Below are positions 39,789 to 52,289 of a stretch of DNA of 64,000 nucleotides, in pieces. The stretch lies in contig BSQZ01000011.1 of NCBI GenBank assembly GCA_033239005.1, positions 1,598,501-1,662,500 of the forward strand, read 5' to 3'. The position numbers and the translations under genes were made by a program. Origin of the DNA: Lamellibrachia satsuma. Taxonomy: Eukaryota > Annelida > Polychaeta > Sabellida > Siboglinidae. How positions within the stretch are numbered: the first letter of the stretch is position 1; each line of letters opens with the position of its first letter. The notes beneath the pieces were generated by a model. That model was given only the letters and a program-made list of their open reading frames with translations. It was not told the origin of the DNA and made no database searches.

Positions 39789-41444
39789 AATAGTCAGGTT
39801 CAACGCATTACGGTTAGAAAACACTCAGCTATTGGAAGTTGAAAACACTCAGGTCCAATATTAATATATTAATCATAATTTATCATGTATTACTTATCGA
39901 TGTAGCTCAAAGCAATATAAGAAATCGTAGTGAAAGTGATATACGCCAGCTTTGTTGCTGAATGTTTTAAATGACCCAGTCAGCTGAAAAGAAATGTCAT
40001 AGTCAAAAAGACACACTACTTCGTGCAAGTATTGTTCGACATCACCGAGCCCTTTTGGCTTTAGACACCAACAAATATTTCTTGTTTGAAAATACACCTT
40101 GACCCTAATGAGTTGATTTTTTAATATATGACTATTATTGGTGTTGTTTTTGCATTCGCTGGATTCCGACGCGTTGTGTTTTAAGTATAGTTGCATGCGG
40201 GCGTACAGTGGGGGATCGAAGACAAAAAACATTTGTAACTATATATAATTTGTCGCAAGTACTTTCGAAAGAAGTCGAAATATAAAATGTAAAATGGGAG
40301 TTCAAACAAAAGGGATAGGAAAACAGCGTGGATTATCGCCAGTAATGCAGCCATAATGATGTTAAAATTATACTATAATATTTAATGCGGCAACGCATTG
40401 TGTTATTATATTGACCTCGATACTCGTGTAAACGTGTCGGCGTTAGACTCAGTCTCAGAGACAGGGTTATTGAGTTAACGCAGGTTTGAACATTTAAACT
40501 AGTATTGTGTTTGGCCTATTGGCCTTACATAAAGTGTCAACATTTACACTACAAAACAATGTTGCTTCAATATACCTGTGGTTTAGTTCAGATTCGCCGG
40601 ATTTGTTTCTCCAAAAGCTATTAAAAGGCGTGTTTTTCGGTATACTGTTCGGCGTCAAATTCTATCTACTTAATAGGATATACCGTTTTCACAAAAATCT
40701 GAAGAAAATAACATTTTGTGCAAGAGATCGATATACCAATTCACTAACAGTTAATTCATCACTTCAATGAATTATAAGAAAGGTTGTTTTGAATGAAAAA
40801 CCTTTGAGCAAAAGCGAATATTGAACGTCCGAACCATATCGCGCGAAACCTGGAAACCGGTTAAATTCACGCTGTATCTATGACAAGCTATACTGACAAT
40901 GAACGAAATAAATGCATATACGTCACGCGGCCGTTTGTCGAGTATGTCGTCACATTTTTGGATGATTATTGCGACTAGTTGCGTACATAACAAAAAAAAC
41001 CACATCTGGGCATTCGCAATATTACGGTTTCTTTATTTGACTATTACCTCATATATCGCTGTCAAGTTATCACACATGTCTTCACCGCGAAGTCAGAATG
41101 TTGACCCGTAAAATGAACACGTGTGATTGTTTGCACTAAAACAACAACATACGTTAAGTGGAGGGTGATATCTCCCGCGTGTTTCTGTTTCCACGAGCTT
41201 TTCGATGAGCTGTACATTCTAAACGTTATACGTAGCATGATTTTGTAACCTTAGAACAATTATTAATATGATAATACAAAATGAATGCGGACACCTCCTC
41301 CATCGACGAACGTTGTAAACAGAATCATTCGCCATTTCGGTCGACCAATCACCTGTGGTCATAAAATCGATGTATTTTGTAGGTATTCGTGGGTGTGCGC
41401 CTAATTTCAACGTCATACCACTCTCTAGTCACGAATCGTAACAC

Positions 41445-41690
<246 letters not shown>

Positions 41691-42673
41691 GGTGAGCATC
41701 AAAACACGACGATGCCTGTTTCGTAGTTACATGATGCAAAGGAAGCATGCCCCCCCCAGAGTTAACGTGTAGTGTTGGCGCAATCAGGTCTACATGGGGC
41801 TCTTACTTCAATCTCCGGGCCTGGACTACGTTTAAATTGTGTTCATTATATCATATGCGTTCGCATGAATCTAGTGGGCCTATTTTATATATAGTGTCAA
41901 TAGAAACAAGGTCGCCGACAGTATACCATATAACAATCACTATTATATCTCTCGCTATGATTATTGCTTCAACACCGGCATTAATAATAATAGCTGCTGG
42001 CGATTGATTGAAGCACATCTTACTTGTTCCTATCAACTGTGCATGCAGTCTTTCAGCGACACGTGGTGTGACTTGTACCTGCAGTTGGTCTACCAGGTTG
42101 CTTGGGCCGTCACCCGTGATACACGTCACAGGAAAGTCACGGTTCCTTTACCAACTGAAATCGTGAACGTAAACTTGAACATCCTCGCGGCGAACGACGC
42201 TGTAGTACACTAGTAGGCCTACACACAGCGCTCTGCGTTGTTAATATGTTCGTGCATTGATTATTTATAGCTGTCACGACGTGTCACGCCTGACCGGATT
42301 TAGACTGAAGTGGCTGTTGATTTTATCTGTCTAAAGGTCTGCCTAAACAGCCTGAAGGTAGTGCATGCACAGTGGACTGGTAATGATAAATCGAGGTATT
42401 AAATACTGCATAATGGCAAATAATCCATCGAATACAGAACTTAATATCACAAAATATGAATCACATAATCGTTCTCAAAATATCTCACAACCGTCCAACC
42501 TACTTTACGGAGTGATACACTCGGTGTCAACGTGACCTCTCGGGTCAACACGTATGTCAACTGCGTCGCTGCACTTTGTGTATTTGTGTCGTGACAGAAC
42601 CTCCGGGGTTCAACAAATAGGTCGACATCCGATTTAAACGACATGATTTTGGCTTTTATCATATGGTGTTGAC

Positions 42674-43139
42674 TAGGGGTATAACAATACATTGAATTAA
42701 CGATGCATCGCAATAAGTGATGTGACGACGTAATACTATTGATAATAAATTTAACTATTAATAGTTATCGTCGTTATTAGATTTAACAGTAATAGTAACA
42801 ATAACCGGCAAAACAAACCTGCAGGGCTATTTGTGTCATTTTAACAATATAAATAAATATTGTTTCACCTATATTGGAAAATTGTATTAATATATCGACC
42901 AAACAGCAATTAACAATGGCCAATTAGAGCTGCGTCATTCACGGAGTCAGCATTTTTAATCAACTCTAAGGCCACGCGATGGCGCCACCCGTCAATTATG
43001 ACTCGGGTCTGTTTTCCTGGCTACTCGCAATTTCGTGATACTATCGCAATAATATCGCGATAGTTATGAAACTATCGCAGTTGTATTGCAATAGTTATAC
43101 ACATATCGTGATGCTATCGCAATAGTAAAACTACCCCCT
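42674..43139. mobile_element. hAT-like MITE, unit C
   Basis: Same 466-bp element. Flanking 8-mers are at 42666-42673 and 43140-43147. Confidence 0.68.
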
Positions 43140-43599
43140 GTGTTTACGCCTAGTGTTGATGTTAAATCGCCGCCATAACTGCTGTAATTGCGCCGTCCCT
43201 GGGGTCAACACACATGCAAACCGCACAACATGTACAGGATTAAGTGGATTATTCTCTATGAAGTAAACGACTCCGTTATCTACAATATACGAAGTTGTAC
43301 AACATGAGATAGTTGTCTTAATTTTGAAAGATATCATGGTCTGACGATTTGTTTGGCATGACCTAGCTTTTAGGAACTGATATTGCGATGGATTTTAAAA
43401 AATTGTTTAACAATCAAGTCTACCATTATGGTTTATAATTAAATGTATAAAGTATGTTAGGTTTTATCGTAAAATCACGTCATACGGTATAAAGTATATC
43501 TGTTCTAGCATTTTAACCACCCCAGTGTGCTATAATGAACCATGATGTGTTAACGATAAATATTGGAGTGAATGGTGGAGAGTAAAGTATGGAAGGAAG

Positions 43600-43805
43600 T
43601 TATGTAATAATCGACCGGTGATGTAATAAATCGACCAATAATGTAATAATCGATCGCTAATAGAATAAATCGATCGTTAATATAATAAATCGACCGGTAA
43701 TGTAACAAGTCGATCGGTAATGTAATGATCGACCGGTAATGTAATAAATTGACCGGTAATGTAATAATCGACCAGTCATGTATTAACTCGACCGGTAATG
43801 TAATA
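43600..43805. repeat. 19-20 bp minisatellite, unit C
   Basis: Same array as in A and B. Confidence 0.9.
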
Positions 43806-43827
43806 ACAACGATGAATACTGAGTCCA

Positions 43828-44493
43828 TACTTTGGTCATTCCTTTGTTTTCCAGATACTCTGGCGTAGTGTAGTGAGAACCTTTTTCATTTCAGGGCAGC
43901 CGTGTTTAAGGAAATCTGCTGGTATGGTGTCGGCGCCAGGTTATTTCCCTTTCAGTGTACGCAATGCCTCCTTTACTTCTTTCATCTCTTGCACATTGTC
44001 TGTTTCATCAACAATGCTAGTTTTCAGTATGTTGGTATCTGGTTTCAGTTCGCAGTTGTAGAGTTCTTGGCAATACTCAGTCCATCGTGTAAGAACGGTC
44101 ACATTATCAGTTAACATGGAACCGTACATATCTTATATAACTGTACTCTTGTGTATCAAAAGGCTTTCTTGCTGTTACTCTCTTTCATGTCTTTCTCAAT
44201 GTTGTCACATTGCTCCGATATCCAATTCTCTTTTGCGTTTATCATCTGCGTTCTGATGGTGCGATTGATAGTGCAGTATTGTTCCGCTGTTTCAGATGTG
44301 GAGTTATTTGTCTTCTTCATGTTTCTCCTTATATTGCAGAGATCAAGGATGTCGTTGGTAATCCACGGCTGGATCCTTTCCTCTGGGTGTTTTCTGTACA
44401 ACTCCCTTGATGTTGTCGGTGAAGATGTTTATGTCTTTTTCGAAAAAATATATAGCTGTGAATTTGCCGCTTATTCAGGCCTCATAATTTTTA
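43828..44493 (-). pseudogene. LINE fragment, second family, end of unit C
   Basis: Counterpart of 12775-13440. Confidence 0.72.
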
Positions 44494-44697
44494 CTCTTTA
44501 AGTGAAAATCGCTATATGCACGAATTTTGAATTAATATATTACTGTATGGAAGTGCGTGTACGTGTTTCGTTTTTCCATTTTGCAGTGTCCTTTCTTATT
44601 TTTATTGTTGCCACTCCAATAATGCTGTCTGTACTGCACAATTGTCTCCACAACCATCATTAGCGCACGAAACCCCCTCAAACCCACTATATTCCAG

Positions 44698-44820
44698 GTA
44701 ACGACATATTACATGACCTTACCTCAAATGAACGCTATGAACTGAGAGTCGACATGGAAGATTACGAGGGAGAAAAACGATATGCGACGTATTCGCGCTT
44801 TGGTGTTGCTTCAGAAGACG
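44698..44820 (+). pseudogene. FReD copy D, truncated exon
   Basis: The acceptor and the first 123 bases of the middle exon ([20 protein letters not shown] onward) match copy A. The sequence then switches at 44820, within the ASEDD codons, to minus-strand LINE sequence. The tandem array ends here. Confidence 0.85.
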
Positions 44821-44925
44821 ATTGATAGTGCGGCATTGTTTCGCTGTTTCAGATGTGGAGTTATTTGTCTTCTTCATGTTTATCATTATATCGCAGAGAT
44901 CAGGGATGTCGTTTGTAATCCATTC
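44821..44925 (-). pseudogene. LINE fragment, second family, wedged between two FReD pieces
   Basis: Reads EWITNDIPDLCDI and KKTNNSTSETAKQ on the minus strand, matching the fragment at each unit end. It joins FReD copy D on its left and an opposite-strand FReD on its right. Confidence 0.72.
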
Positions 44926-45220
44926 GTACTTCATGGTTGCTGCTGTGTGTGAGAAGGTGAATATTTTCGTTACCCATATAATATTCTGTGTCAACACCAC
45001 CGTGTCGTCCAAATTCGTTTTTGTATCCATCAAGTCTGACTAAAGTTGGTGTCGTTGACCTCCGCAGATCTGTGCATCCAAACCATCCAGCCGCCGCCTC
45101 CAACTGTCTGGTCGCAAGACACGGTCATAGTTTTTCAATCCCCGGGTAGACGGTGTTTGGTCCATCATGTCCAGTTGATACCCGGTAGCATTTCAGATCG
45201 ATACAATCCTTCGGCTTGCA
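44918..45220 (-). pseudogene. Divergent FReD pseudogene on the opposite strand
   Basis: Minus strand, in consecutive frames: CKPKDCIDLKCYRVSTGHDG, NTVYPGI, TMTVSCDQTVGGGGWMVW, then after a shift GYKNEFG, EYYMGNENIHLLTHSSNHEV and RMDY. This is the N-terminal half of a fibrinogen domain (Cys-x-Asp-Cys start, CDQT..GGGW core, YK.GFG, E-Y-x-x-GN..IHLLT). It has at least two frameshifts and is cut by the LINE fragment at 44918. It is clearly more diverged from copies A-F than they are from each other. Confidence 0.75.
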
Positions 45221-45221
45221 A

Positions 45222-45455
45222 TTATTTTGGCACAACGCGACATTGCACAGTAACAAAGTCTATTCCAATATATATCGTGACATTTATATATTTCCTCAAC
45301 GCTTCGTACACGTCTGTGTGTTCTTTGTAATAGCATTGTGACGTGATGTTTGACGACACGTGGTTGCGTTTAAGCGATCTCACGCTCACGTTCAGCAAGC
45401 CAACGGGTACATGTAGAAAAGCGTGTGCTACGTCACGGAGACTTGCGCGTTCCAT
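45222..45455 (-). other. Open frame upstream of the minus-strand FReD
   Basis: A 77-codon frame with N-x-T/S sites (NVSV, NITSQC, NVTI) and Cys residues spaced around ITSQCYYKEHTD and FVTVQCRV. It lies directly 5' of the FReD start in the same direction. It could be the N-terminal part of that protein, vaguely Ig-like, but I see no signal peptide and do not recognise the domain. Confidence 0.3.
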
Positions 45456-45559
45456 TTAACTGTTATCCAGTGGTTGGCAGGCACGTCCGCGCGATGTTGT
45501 TACATTTACACTTATACTTATATAGGTTAATGAGTTATTTTATGCCATCGGCCTTTGTT

Positions 45560-46135
45560 GTTACCGAAATCCCAGGCTATTCCAGTGCTGATCTAGTAGT
45601 GCTTTGAACTAAGGGACTGTCTTGCCATCCACCACATTTTGAGGGAGTCCGTTCCACAAATCGATCACTCTGATCGAAAAGAATCTCTGCCTAGTCAACA
45701 GTCTGGCTCTCCGTTTGAACATTTTCATTGTTTGCCCTCTGGTGTGTCCAGGCTTTCTCGTTTCGAAGAATTTACTAGCTTCTACGTTTTCCAGTCCGTT
45801 TAATATTTAGAAAGTTTCAATTAGGTCGCCTCTTTGCCTCCAGCAGTATAACGAGTGTAGTCTCGTGTGTCTTAGTCTCTGCTCATACGTGAGCTTCGTT
45901 AAGCTGGTTACCAGCTTAGTGACTCTGCGTTGCACTTTCTCTAGACTGTCGATGTATTTCGCCATGTACTGGCTCCGTGTCTAATCACAGAATTCGAGTT
46001 ATGGTCGGACATATGCTCTGTATAATGTATCTAATGAATCTTTTGTTATGTGTTTGAAGGATCTCCTCACCATGCCAAGAGCTTGCTTTGATGCTTTCTG
46101 GCATTGCGTTGATGATTTCGCATAACCCTACAAAA
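45560..46135 (-). pseudogene. CR1-like LINE C-terminal fragment
   Basis: Minus-strand pieces read YEQRLRHTRLHSLYCWRQRG, DLIETFKILNGLENVEASKF, HTRGQTMKMFKRRAR, RFFSIRVIDLWNGLPQNVVD and KALLDQHWNSLGF. This is the standard ending of CR1/jockey-type ORF2. There are in-frame stops and one frameshift. Confidence 0.85.
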
Positions 46136-46139
46136 TACT

Positions 46140-46820
46140 TTTGTTTCCATTGAAGGAATAATCAAACAAAATATAAAATTAAGGGTTACATTTAAAATTG
46201 ATGACATTAAGAGGTAATCCCAAAAACTAAAGGGTATCTTTAAATTAAAAAGCGATCACCTCAAAACGTAAAATAGGGGCCTGATTTTAGGACAATTTTA
46301 GATGACTCTTTAATGTTTCCAAGGCCCCTTAAGCTTGTCTTTTGATATGAGTCCTTACATTTTAATTTTTAGAAAACCCATTAAATATATGAGATGACCC
46401 CTTAACGTTTTCAGATGATGCATTAGTCACTTTTTTAAATGATTCCTTTTTAAATTATCCTTTAAATTGTATTTGATGAAATCCCTTAATTTTAGTAATA
46501 TTTTAAAATAATTTAGGTGCCTTTAATCGTTTACATGAACAGTTTAGTTGACTGAAATTACCTTTAATTTAAATGTTTGAGATAACCACTTAATTGTTTC
46601 AGTTGATCCCTTATTTTATTATTTTTTAGTTTTTTATGTAATATCACATTACACTATAGATTTCCCCAAGTTGTCTGAGAAGACCCGTTAATTTTTTATC
46701 AAAAGATGATCAGGTATTTCTTTTTAAGCATTTTTAATGATCCCTTAAATAATTGTTTGAGATGATCCCTTAATTGAATGTAGATTATCTCTTTCATTTG
46801 TTGAGGTGACCCTTTTTAAT
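46140..46820. repeat. Degenerate AT-rich tandem repeat
   Basis: A loose 30-45 bp motif, tttgagatgatcccttaatt, recurs many times with heavy decay. No coding signal. Confidence 0.5.
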
Positions 46821-47019
46821 GACACCACCCCTTTCCTTACCACTCTGTCTGACTCAGTTCTATTGTTTATCAACATATAGTTACTGCCGTGCGTTACCTG
46901 GAAGGTAACATGAACTCCATTCCATATGTCCTCCCAGAAAACATGCAGCTGACTTGTTCTGAGATGCCTATGTTAATCATACGTTTGTGAACGTTGAGTG
47001 GGTGTCAGCATGGCTAGCC

Positions 47020-47400
47020 GTTATAAGGGTGAACATGATGATGATGACGATGAGGAGAAGGAGCAAGATGATAAGGCTAAGGATGTCATCATCTTAGTCA
47101 TAATCATCACCATCATCATCACTGCTTAATTGTCTTCATCTTCTTCCTCATAATCGTCATAACCATTTATTACCCTCATCATCACCGTCGTTATCATCAT
47201 TATTATTATCATCATCATCATCATTATTATCAACTTAATCACTAACATCATCATCATCATCGTCATAATCATCATCATCATTATCATCGTCACTAAGAGT
47301 ACCTCTTGATTTTCATAATCATCATATTACTCATTAATCATCTTCTTCGTTATCATTATTAACATCTTCATCATAATGATTATCACGATAATTTTTATTA
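47020..47400. repeat. (ATC)n trinucleotide region
   Basis: Interrupted atc/tca repeats with short AT-rich stretches. Confidence 0.85.
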
Positions 47401-47402
47401 CA

Positions 47403-47490
47403 CTACCGGTCGATTGTTACATTACCGGTCGATTTATTACATTAATGGTCGATTTAGTACATTATCAGTCGATTATTACATCACAGTTTG
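47403..47490. repeat. Inverted relic of the 19-20 bp minisatellite
   Basis: Four units such as ttacattaccggtcgattta, the reverse complement of the array in units A-C, directly after the ATC tract. Confidence 0.8.
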
Positions 47491-47514
47491 TAACAGGCGA
47501 TCCATGACTGTCGG

Positions 47515-47635
47515 CCTCGATGATGGTGGTGGTGATGGTGGTGGTTGTGATGATGGTGGTGGTGGTGGTGGTGGTGGTGGTGGTAGTGTCGGCGGCGACG
47601 ATGATGATGGTGTTGGTGATGGTGATGATTATGTG
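47515..47635. repeat. (GGT)n/(GAT)n tract
   Basis: Simple-sequence run. The glycine-rich open frame over it is an artefact. Confidence 0.9.
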
Positions 47636-47879
47636 TTAATAATCATAATTTGACAGTTATCTATTTAATGTGAATGTATCGACACGAATATCATGTTGAC
47701 ATTGCATGCTGGACAGCAGAGTCGATATTCATAGACAAATAACTAATTATAATGATATAATAATTATATTTACAAATGGTGATTTATTACAACACACAGT
47801 CAGTATATAGTTTATAGTATATATCGTGACTTTACGATAACAAGGGTCAGACTATGTGCGTTTTTAAATGTTTAAACAA

Positions 47880-48485
47880 AAGTCTTAGTTTTTGGCCTAC
47901 GCACATATAACAGTTACTCAAACATAACCATTTGCAACAACATTTAAGAATATCACGCCAGTGGTTTACTAGGAAAACCTTGTTGAACACACAACATCTT
48001 AATTTCAGGGGCCGCGCAATAAATTAAATAAATTTACGTCGCGAGTGTCATTGTCTGGCAATAGTAGCTCGCCAAATGAAAATATATATGTGCACACATA
48101 TTCCTATGCTTGCTAACAGCATATGACCATGCTGCTTTCGTCAAAAGTCAACTTGTGTAACGTATTCTGGTCTTTGTTTACTAAACTAGTCCTCTTTATG
48201 TCAATACGGAACGTTTGTTTGAGAGTTTGCGTTCGTTCTGTGTATGTCGGCCGCCCTTAATACGTCACATGTAGTCTCGGTAACCCCCGATTTCATAACT
48301 GCGCATGCGTTTATCGGTCATGCTGGTTAACATGTCAGCCTTCAGTCAACCGGAGAAATTACATGAATCTCCAACTTTTGGAACACATTCTGAGTAAACC
48401 ACTGGCGTGATATTCTTGATTTTAGTTGCACATGGCTAGTTTTATTATTTTCTTTCATGTGCATAGCCCCAAAAACCATGATTTT
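47880..48485. mobile_element. Foldback or MITE-like element with about 90-bp inverted arms
   Basis: A perfect 25-bp inverted match (47946-47970 against 48393-48417, core aatatcacgccagtggttta) extends outward with mismatches (ccatttgcaac against ccatgtgcaac; gtttttggcctacgcacat against gtttttggggctatgcacat), giving arms of about 90 bp around a loop of about 420 bp. There is no open frame. I could not fix target duplications. Confidence 0.65.
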
Positions 48486-48865
48486 TTTTCGTTTCCACGT
48501 CTATAATATAAAGCCTTTTGTGACTACCCAGCCCCCGCAGGCGTACCATATGTACATAGTACTGGATATTGTTAGATATTAAGTCAATAAAAAAACTAAA
48601 TTAATATAAACAAAATGGTGAAAGAGAAGGATTACTGACATTGTAGTGATTGTAATTAAAATATTTATAAATTAGGCTTGATTTTAACACTGAGCAGCTT
48701 TAAAATCAACAGTTGTGCCCCTACAGTTAACAGTATGTGAAATTACCTCAAAGTATTGTACATGTTTTTGTAGGGGTATATGTAGTATCTGCATCATCAT
48801 CCTGCGCTAGCTCAATTACTCACACGCGCTCTCGCCAAATCGCTCCACCTGCATTGCTATCTGCA
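48486..48865. other. AT-rich intergenic stretch
   Basis: Nothing recognised. Confidence 0.5.
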
Positions 48866-48866
48866 C

Positions 48867-49155
48867 GATGGATGGTTGGATGGATGGATGCTGGATGAAT
48901 GGATGGTTGATGGATGGGTGGTGGATGGATGGGTGGTGGATGGATGGTGGATGGGTGGTGGATGGGTGGGTGTTGGATAGATGGTAGATGGATGGGTGGT
49001 GGATGGATGGGTGGTGGATGGATGGACGGATGGTTTATATATCGATGGTGGATGGATGAAGATGGATGGATGGATGGATGGTGGAAGGATGGATGGGTGG
49101 TGGATGGATGGATGGATGGATGGATGGATGGTGGATGGATCGATGGTCGATGGAT
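48867..49155. repeat. (ATGG)n microsatellite
   Basis: Tetranucleotide tract with interruptions. Trp/Gly/Asp-rich frames are artefacts. Confidence 0.93.
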
Positions 49156-50100
49156 TAACTTCTCTCTTTTAGCTTCTTCGATTATTGTATTATTTGTTCA
49201 AAAGTGTATGATGCCATTAATGTGTCATTGTATGTGTTACGTTTTACAGCCCTCATGTCTAAGAGGCTAGGGTACTGCTGGCCACTATTGACTATCAGCA
49301 GCACAAGAACCGTCGCTACAATACGACGCACATAACCAGATCATGTGAGTTGTGAGATTGTGCACAACACGATATTCACAAACAACAGCGGTTATCCAAT
49401 GGAGTATTAAACACATACCATTTAAACATTCAACACAGGACAATCGTACTTACTCGTCTGAATATGGGTAATTTGTTTACATCCTTGATCTAACAATACC
49501 TGATGATGCAAGCAATGATTAGATTTAGTAATGGGCAGTGTGTGGTCATTTGATAGTGAACGTCGTTTTTAAAGTACTAAAGCTGTTCATAGCAACAATC
49601 CAACTCTCCGTTACACATGTTATGACCAGACCTGTTAAGTCTTCCACTTCTCGCGGAAGACACCCACCTCCCGTTCTGCCGCGCGGGAACTGAAATCTTC
49701 AGTTTATCATGCCTTCTCCCGTTTTTTTTTACCTACCAAATTTCAGACTGTACGCTCCGTTTTAGAAATAAATATTTTGGTGATTTCCGTTGTAGTGTAA
49801 TGTTGCCGAATCGCTAGTTTATTTCGGTTAATATTTTTGTTGTTGCATATTTAATTCCCGAACACTCCGGAAACGTGCAACAGACATTTTAATTTGATTG
49901 AAATTATCACGTGGTCTCGAAATATCGAATCAGGCATTCTATGTAAACATGCCCGCCGTCAGCTGAGAGCACTGATCTGCATGACAATAGGGCGTCAACA
50001 AAAACAGGTTTGTATCGGCTGTCTCGTCAATAAAAGAAATATTCGTCTAAATAGGCGTTGGTCTCCGATCTACGATGGGTAGGTCGTAGCGACAGCCAAC
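49156..50100. other. Unassigned stretch
   Basis: No recognisable gene or element. The short open frame at 49894-50082 has no motif. Confidence 0.45.
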
Positions 50101-50106
50101 ACACGC

Positions 50107-50643
50107 GTTTTCCCATGTATGTAACTCTCACTTTAGTGTTGCCGAGGGGTGTAAATATGATGTCATTTGCCATGCGACAACGTCGCAGCACGTGGACCGG
50201 GTTTCACAGGCAAACGATCGTGTGACTTCCTTCTTAATTAACCCGAAAGACCAAGAGATCGCCAGGCGTGTAATCGTAGCAGAGATTCTGTTTGCCATCT
50301 TGGTTGCTGAGCGCAACCTTTCGTTTTTGCTCGTGGACCATTTCATAAAAAAAATTAAATGCTTCCTGACAGTGAAACCGGCAAGAAATTTTCGCACGAT
50401 CATGAAAGGCGCATTCGCCCCAGACCGAAACAGCTGTGTTATAGACAAATGCAATACAAGCAGCTTTTCCTTTATGACGGACGAAAGCAATGAGAGGTCC
50501 TCGTCAAAACACCTAGTGACATTAGTGCGGTACTTCGACCAAGTCGCAGGCAAGGCTGTCACCCGATTCCTCGATATGCCGAATTGCAATATCGATACAG
50601 GCGAGTCGATAGTCAACACGATCAGCGAATCGCTTGGATAAGG
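50107..50643 (+). pseudogene. BED-finger/hAT transposase-like fragment
   Basis: A continuous frame reads AFSHVCNSHFSVAEGCKYDV, with a following His pair (ICHA, QHVD), like a degenerate BED finger missing its first Cys. The hAT-like region then has ILFAILVAERNLSFLLVDHF, SFSFMTDESNERS and RYFDQVAGKAVTRFLDMPNC, the segment holding the first catalytic Asp (TDESN) in KIAA1586/ZNF862-type proteins. It stops at TAA after SESLG, so the C-terminal two thirds are missing. Probably a transposon relic, though the frame is clean over about 175 codons. Confidence 0.68.
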
Positions 50644-50679
50644 ACACAGATCTATTAAAGTATATAGTCTTGTTTGATC

Positions 50680-51236
50680 ATATTATAGTATAAAGTGGAC
50701 CCAATATATTTGAAATAGTTTACTTCCTCTAAGTTCTGACCGTTCATCGTGATGTTAATGGGGGTGTTCTGGTTGGTACTGTTGAAAGTATTTTGCTTTT
50801 CTCTGAGCTGACTTCCATCCCATAAGCTCTTGCCTTTTCTTCCAATCAGGTAGTGAGGTCTTTATGGTCACTCTCGCTGCCTCCCATGCGGCCAATATCA
50901 TCCGCAAAACGAAGATTACATATTGGCGTTCCACCAATAGATATGGTGGTGTTGAAGCCTTGAAGGGTCTCCTGTATGATGTTCTCGAGGAATACGTTGA
51001 AGAGAACATCCGAGAGTGGGCACCCCTGACAAACTTCTACAGTTGTTCTGAAAAGTTCTCCAAGTTGGTTATTTAGAAGGACAACACTGTTTGAGTTGGC
51101 GTACAATGCCTGTATGACTTGTATCAGATCTTTGTCGAAGTTGTAGTTTCTTGTGACTTGACACAAACCTTCGTGTCAGATGTGGTCAAACGCCTTCTTA
51201 AAATCAATGAAATTGTGGATCAGGTCTTTTTTCCGG
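50680..51236 (-). pseudogene. LINE fragment, second family, reverse transcriptase part
   Basis: Minus strand: IDFKKAFDHI, LIQVIQALYANSNSVVLLNN, VCQGCPLSDVLFNVFLENII, ICNLRFADDIGRMGGS, then NGQNLEEVNYFKYIG. The FADD catalytic box is intact, but frames shift and both ends are truncated. Its right end abuts FReD E intron sequence at about 51236. Confidence 0.85.
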
Positions 51237-51386
51237 CCTGGGCATATACGTATCTCGGTGTTTTCCATTTTGCAGTGTCCCTCCTTATTTTTATTTTTGC
51301 CACTCAAATAATGCTGTCTGTACTGCACAATTTTCTTCACAACCATCATTATCGCACGAAACCCCTTCAAACTCCCTATATTCCAG

Positions 51387-51945
51387 GTAACGACATACTG
51401 CATGACTTCACCTCAAATAAACGCTACGAACTGAGAGTCGACATGGAAGATTACGAGGGAGAAAAACGATATGCGACGTATTTGCGCTTTGCTGTTGCTT
51501 CAGAAGACGACAACTATCGGTTGAAACTTGGGTCCTACTGCGGCACGGCAGGTAATCTTGTATTTGCCAACTTAAATATGGTTTCTAGACTGTCAGTGTA
51601 TCCTTCCCTTGTGTGGTGCATTTATGCTTGTTGTGTACATTTGCAGCGTGTCAGCCATTCACCACGAAGGACCGGGACAACGATAAACACGCAGACAATT
51701 GCGCCCAAATGTTCAAGGGAGCTTGGTGGTATACTTCATGTTATAATTCCAACTTGAACGGGCTGTATCTTGGCAGCCCTGAAGATCCGCAGCAACATGG
51801 CATCGACTGGGAAGGGTGGCGTAAATCTTATTCGCTCAAGAAGGTCGCTATGAAACTGAGACCGTGTTATTTTTGTGGAAATATAAACAAACCTTGTATA
51901 ACAATAAGGATCACTTCCTACGGGAAACTGTCTACATGCTTTTAA
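51387..51945 (+). pseudogene. FReD copy E, two exons, shortened exon and lost stop
   Basis: Exon 51387-51551 matches copy A. The last exon now starts at 51647 after tttgcag, because about 21 bp encoding GDSLAFA are gone together with the old acceptor. The new junction stays in frame (..CGTA then [13 protein letters not shown]). At the end the TGA has become TGT, so the frame reads on for about 20 codons ([13 protein letters not shown] onward) to 51945. WWYTSCY and the calcium loop are intact. There is no upstream exon; LINE sequence lies immediately 5'. Expression is doubtful, but it is not frameshifted. Confidence 0.75.
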
Positions 51946-52289
51946 ACGGATCGGAACGTACAATGAAGAAAATGAAAGTGTGTGTATGTTTGTGCGTGGG
52001 TGCGCGCAAGCGTGCGTGAGTGTGTGCGCGCGAGCGTGTGTGGATGTTTGCATAAAATCATATGAAGCAGGTCAATTTTGGAAATTGTAAAGTGGTGATA
52101 TATAAACGTGTTTAATTCACTGCTAATGCAAATTCTCGATATTGGTTGGCATTCAGATAATTTTCAATTTTAATCCTCTAGCTTCTTCTTTATTTTCCTT
52201 ATTTATTTCCAAGATGTTGAAATAATTATGACTAGAGTAGATCAATCGTAACTATGGAATTATCTGCAAGAATATCTAAAACACGGGTG

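Larger units (their letters stand above)
38012..40385 (+). repeat. Internal direct duplication within unit C
   Basis: Blocks 38012-39040 and about 39655-40385, as in A and B, with the THAP remnant between them. Confidence 0.76.

Noticed and set aside
46140..49155. CRISPR-like or other regularly spaced array
   Set aside because: The repeats are simple-sequence or degenerate tandem units without regular unique spacers, and the genome is eukaryotic.
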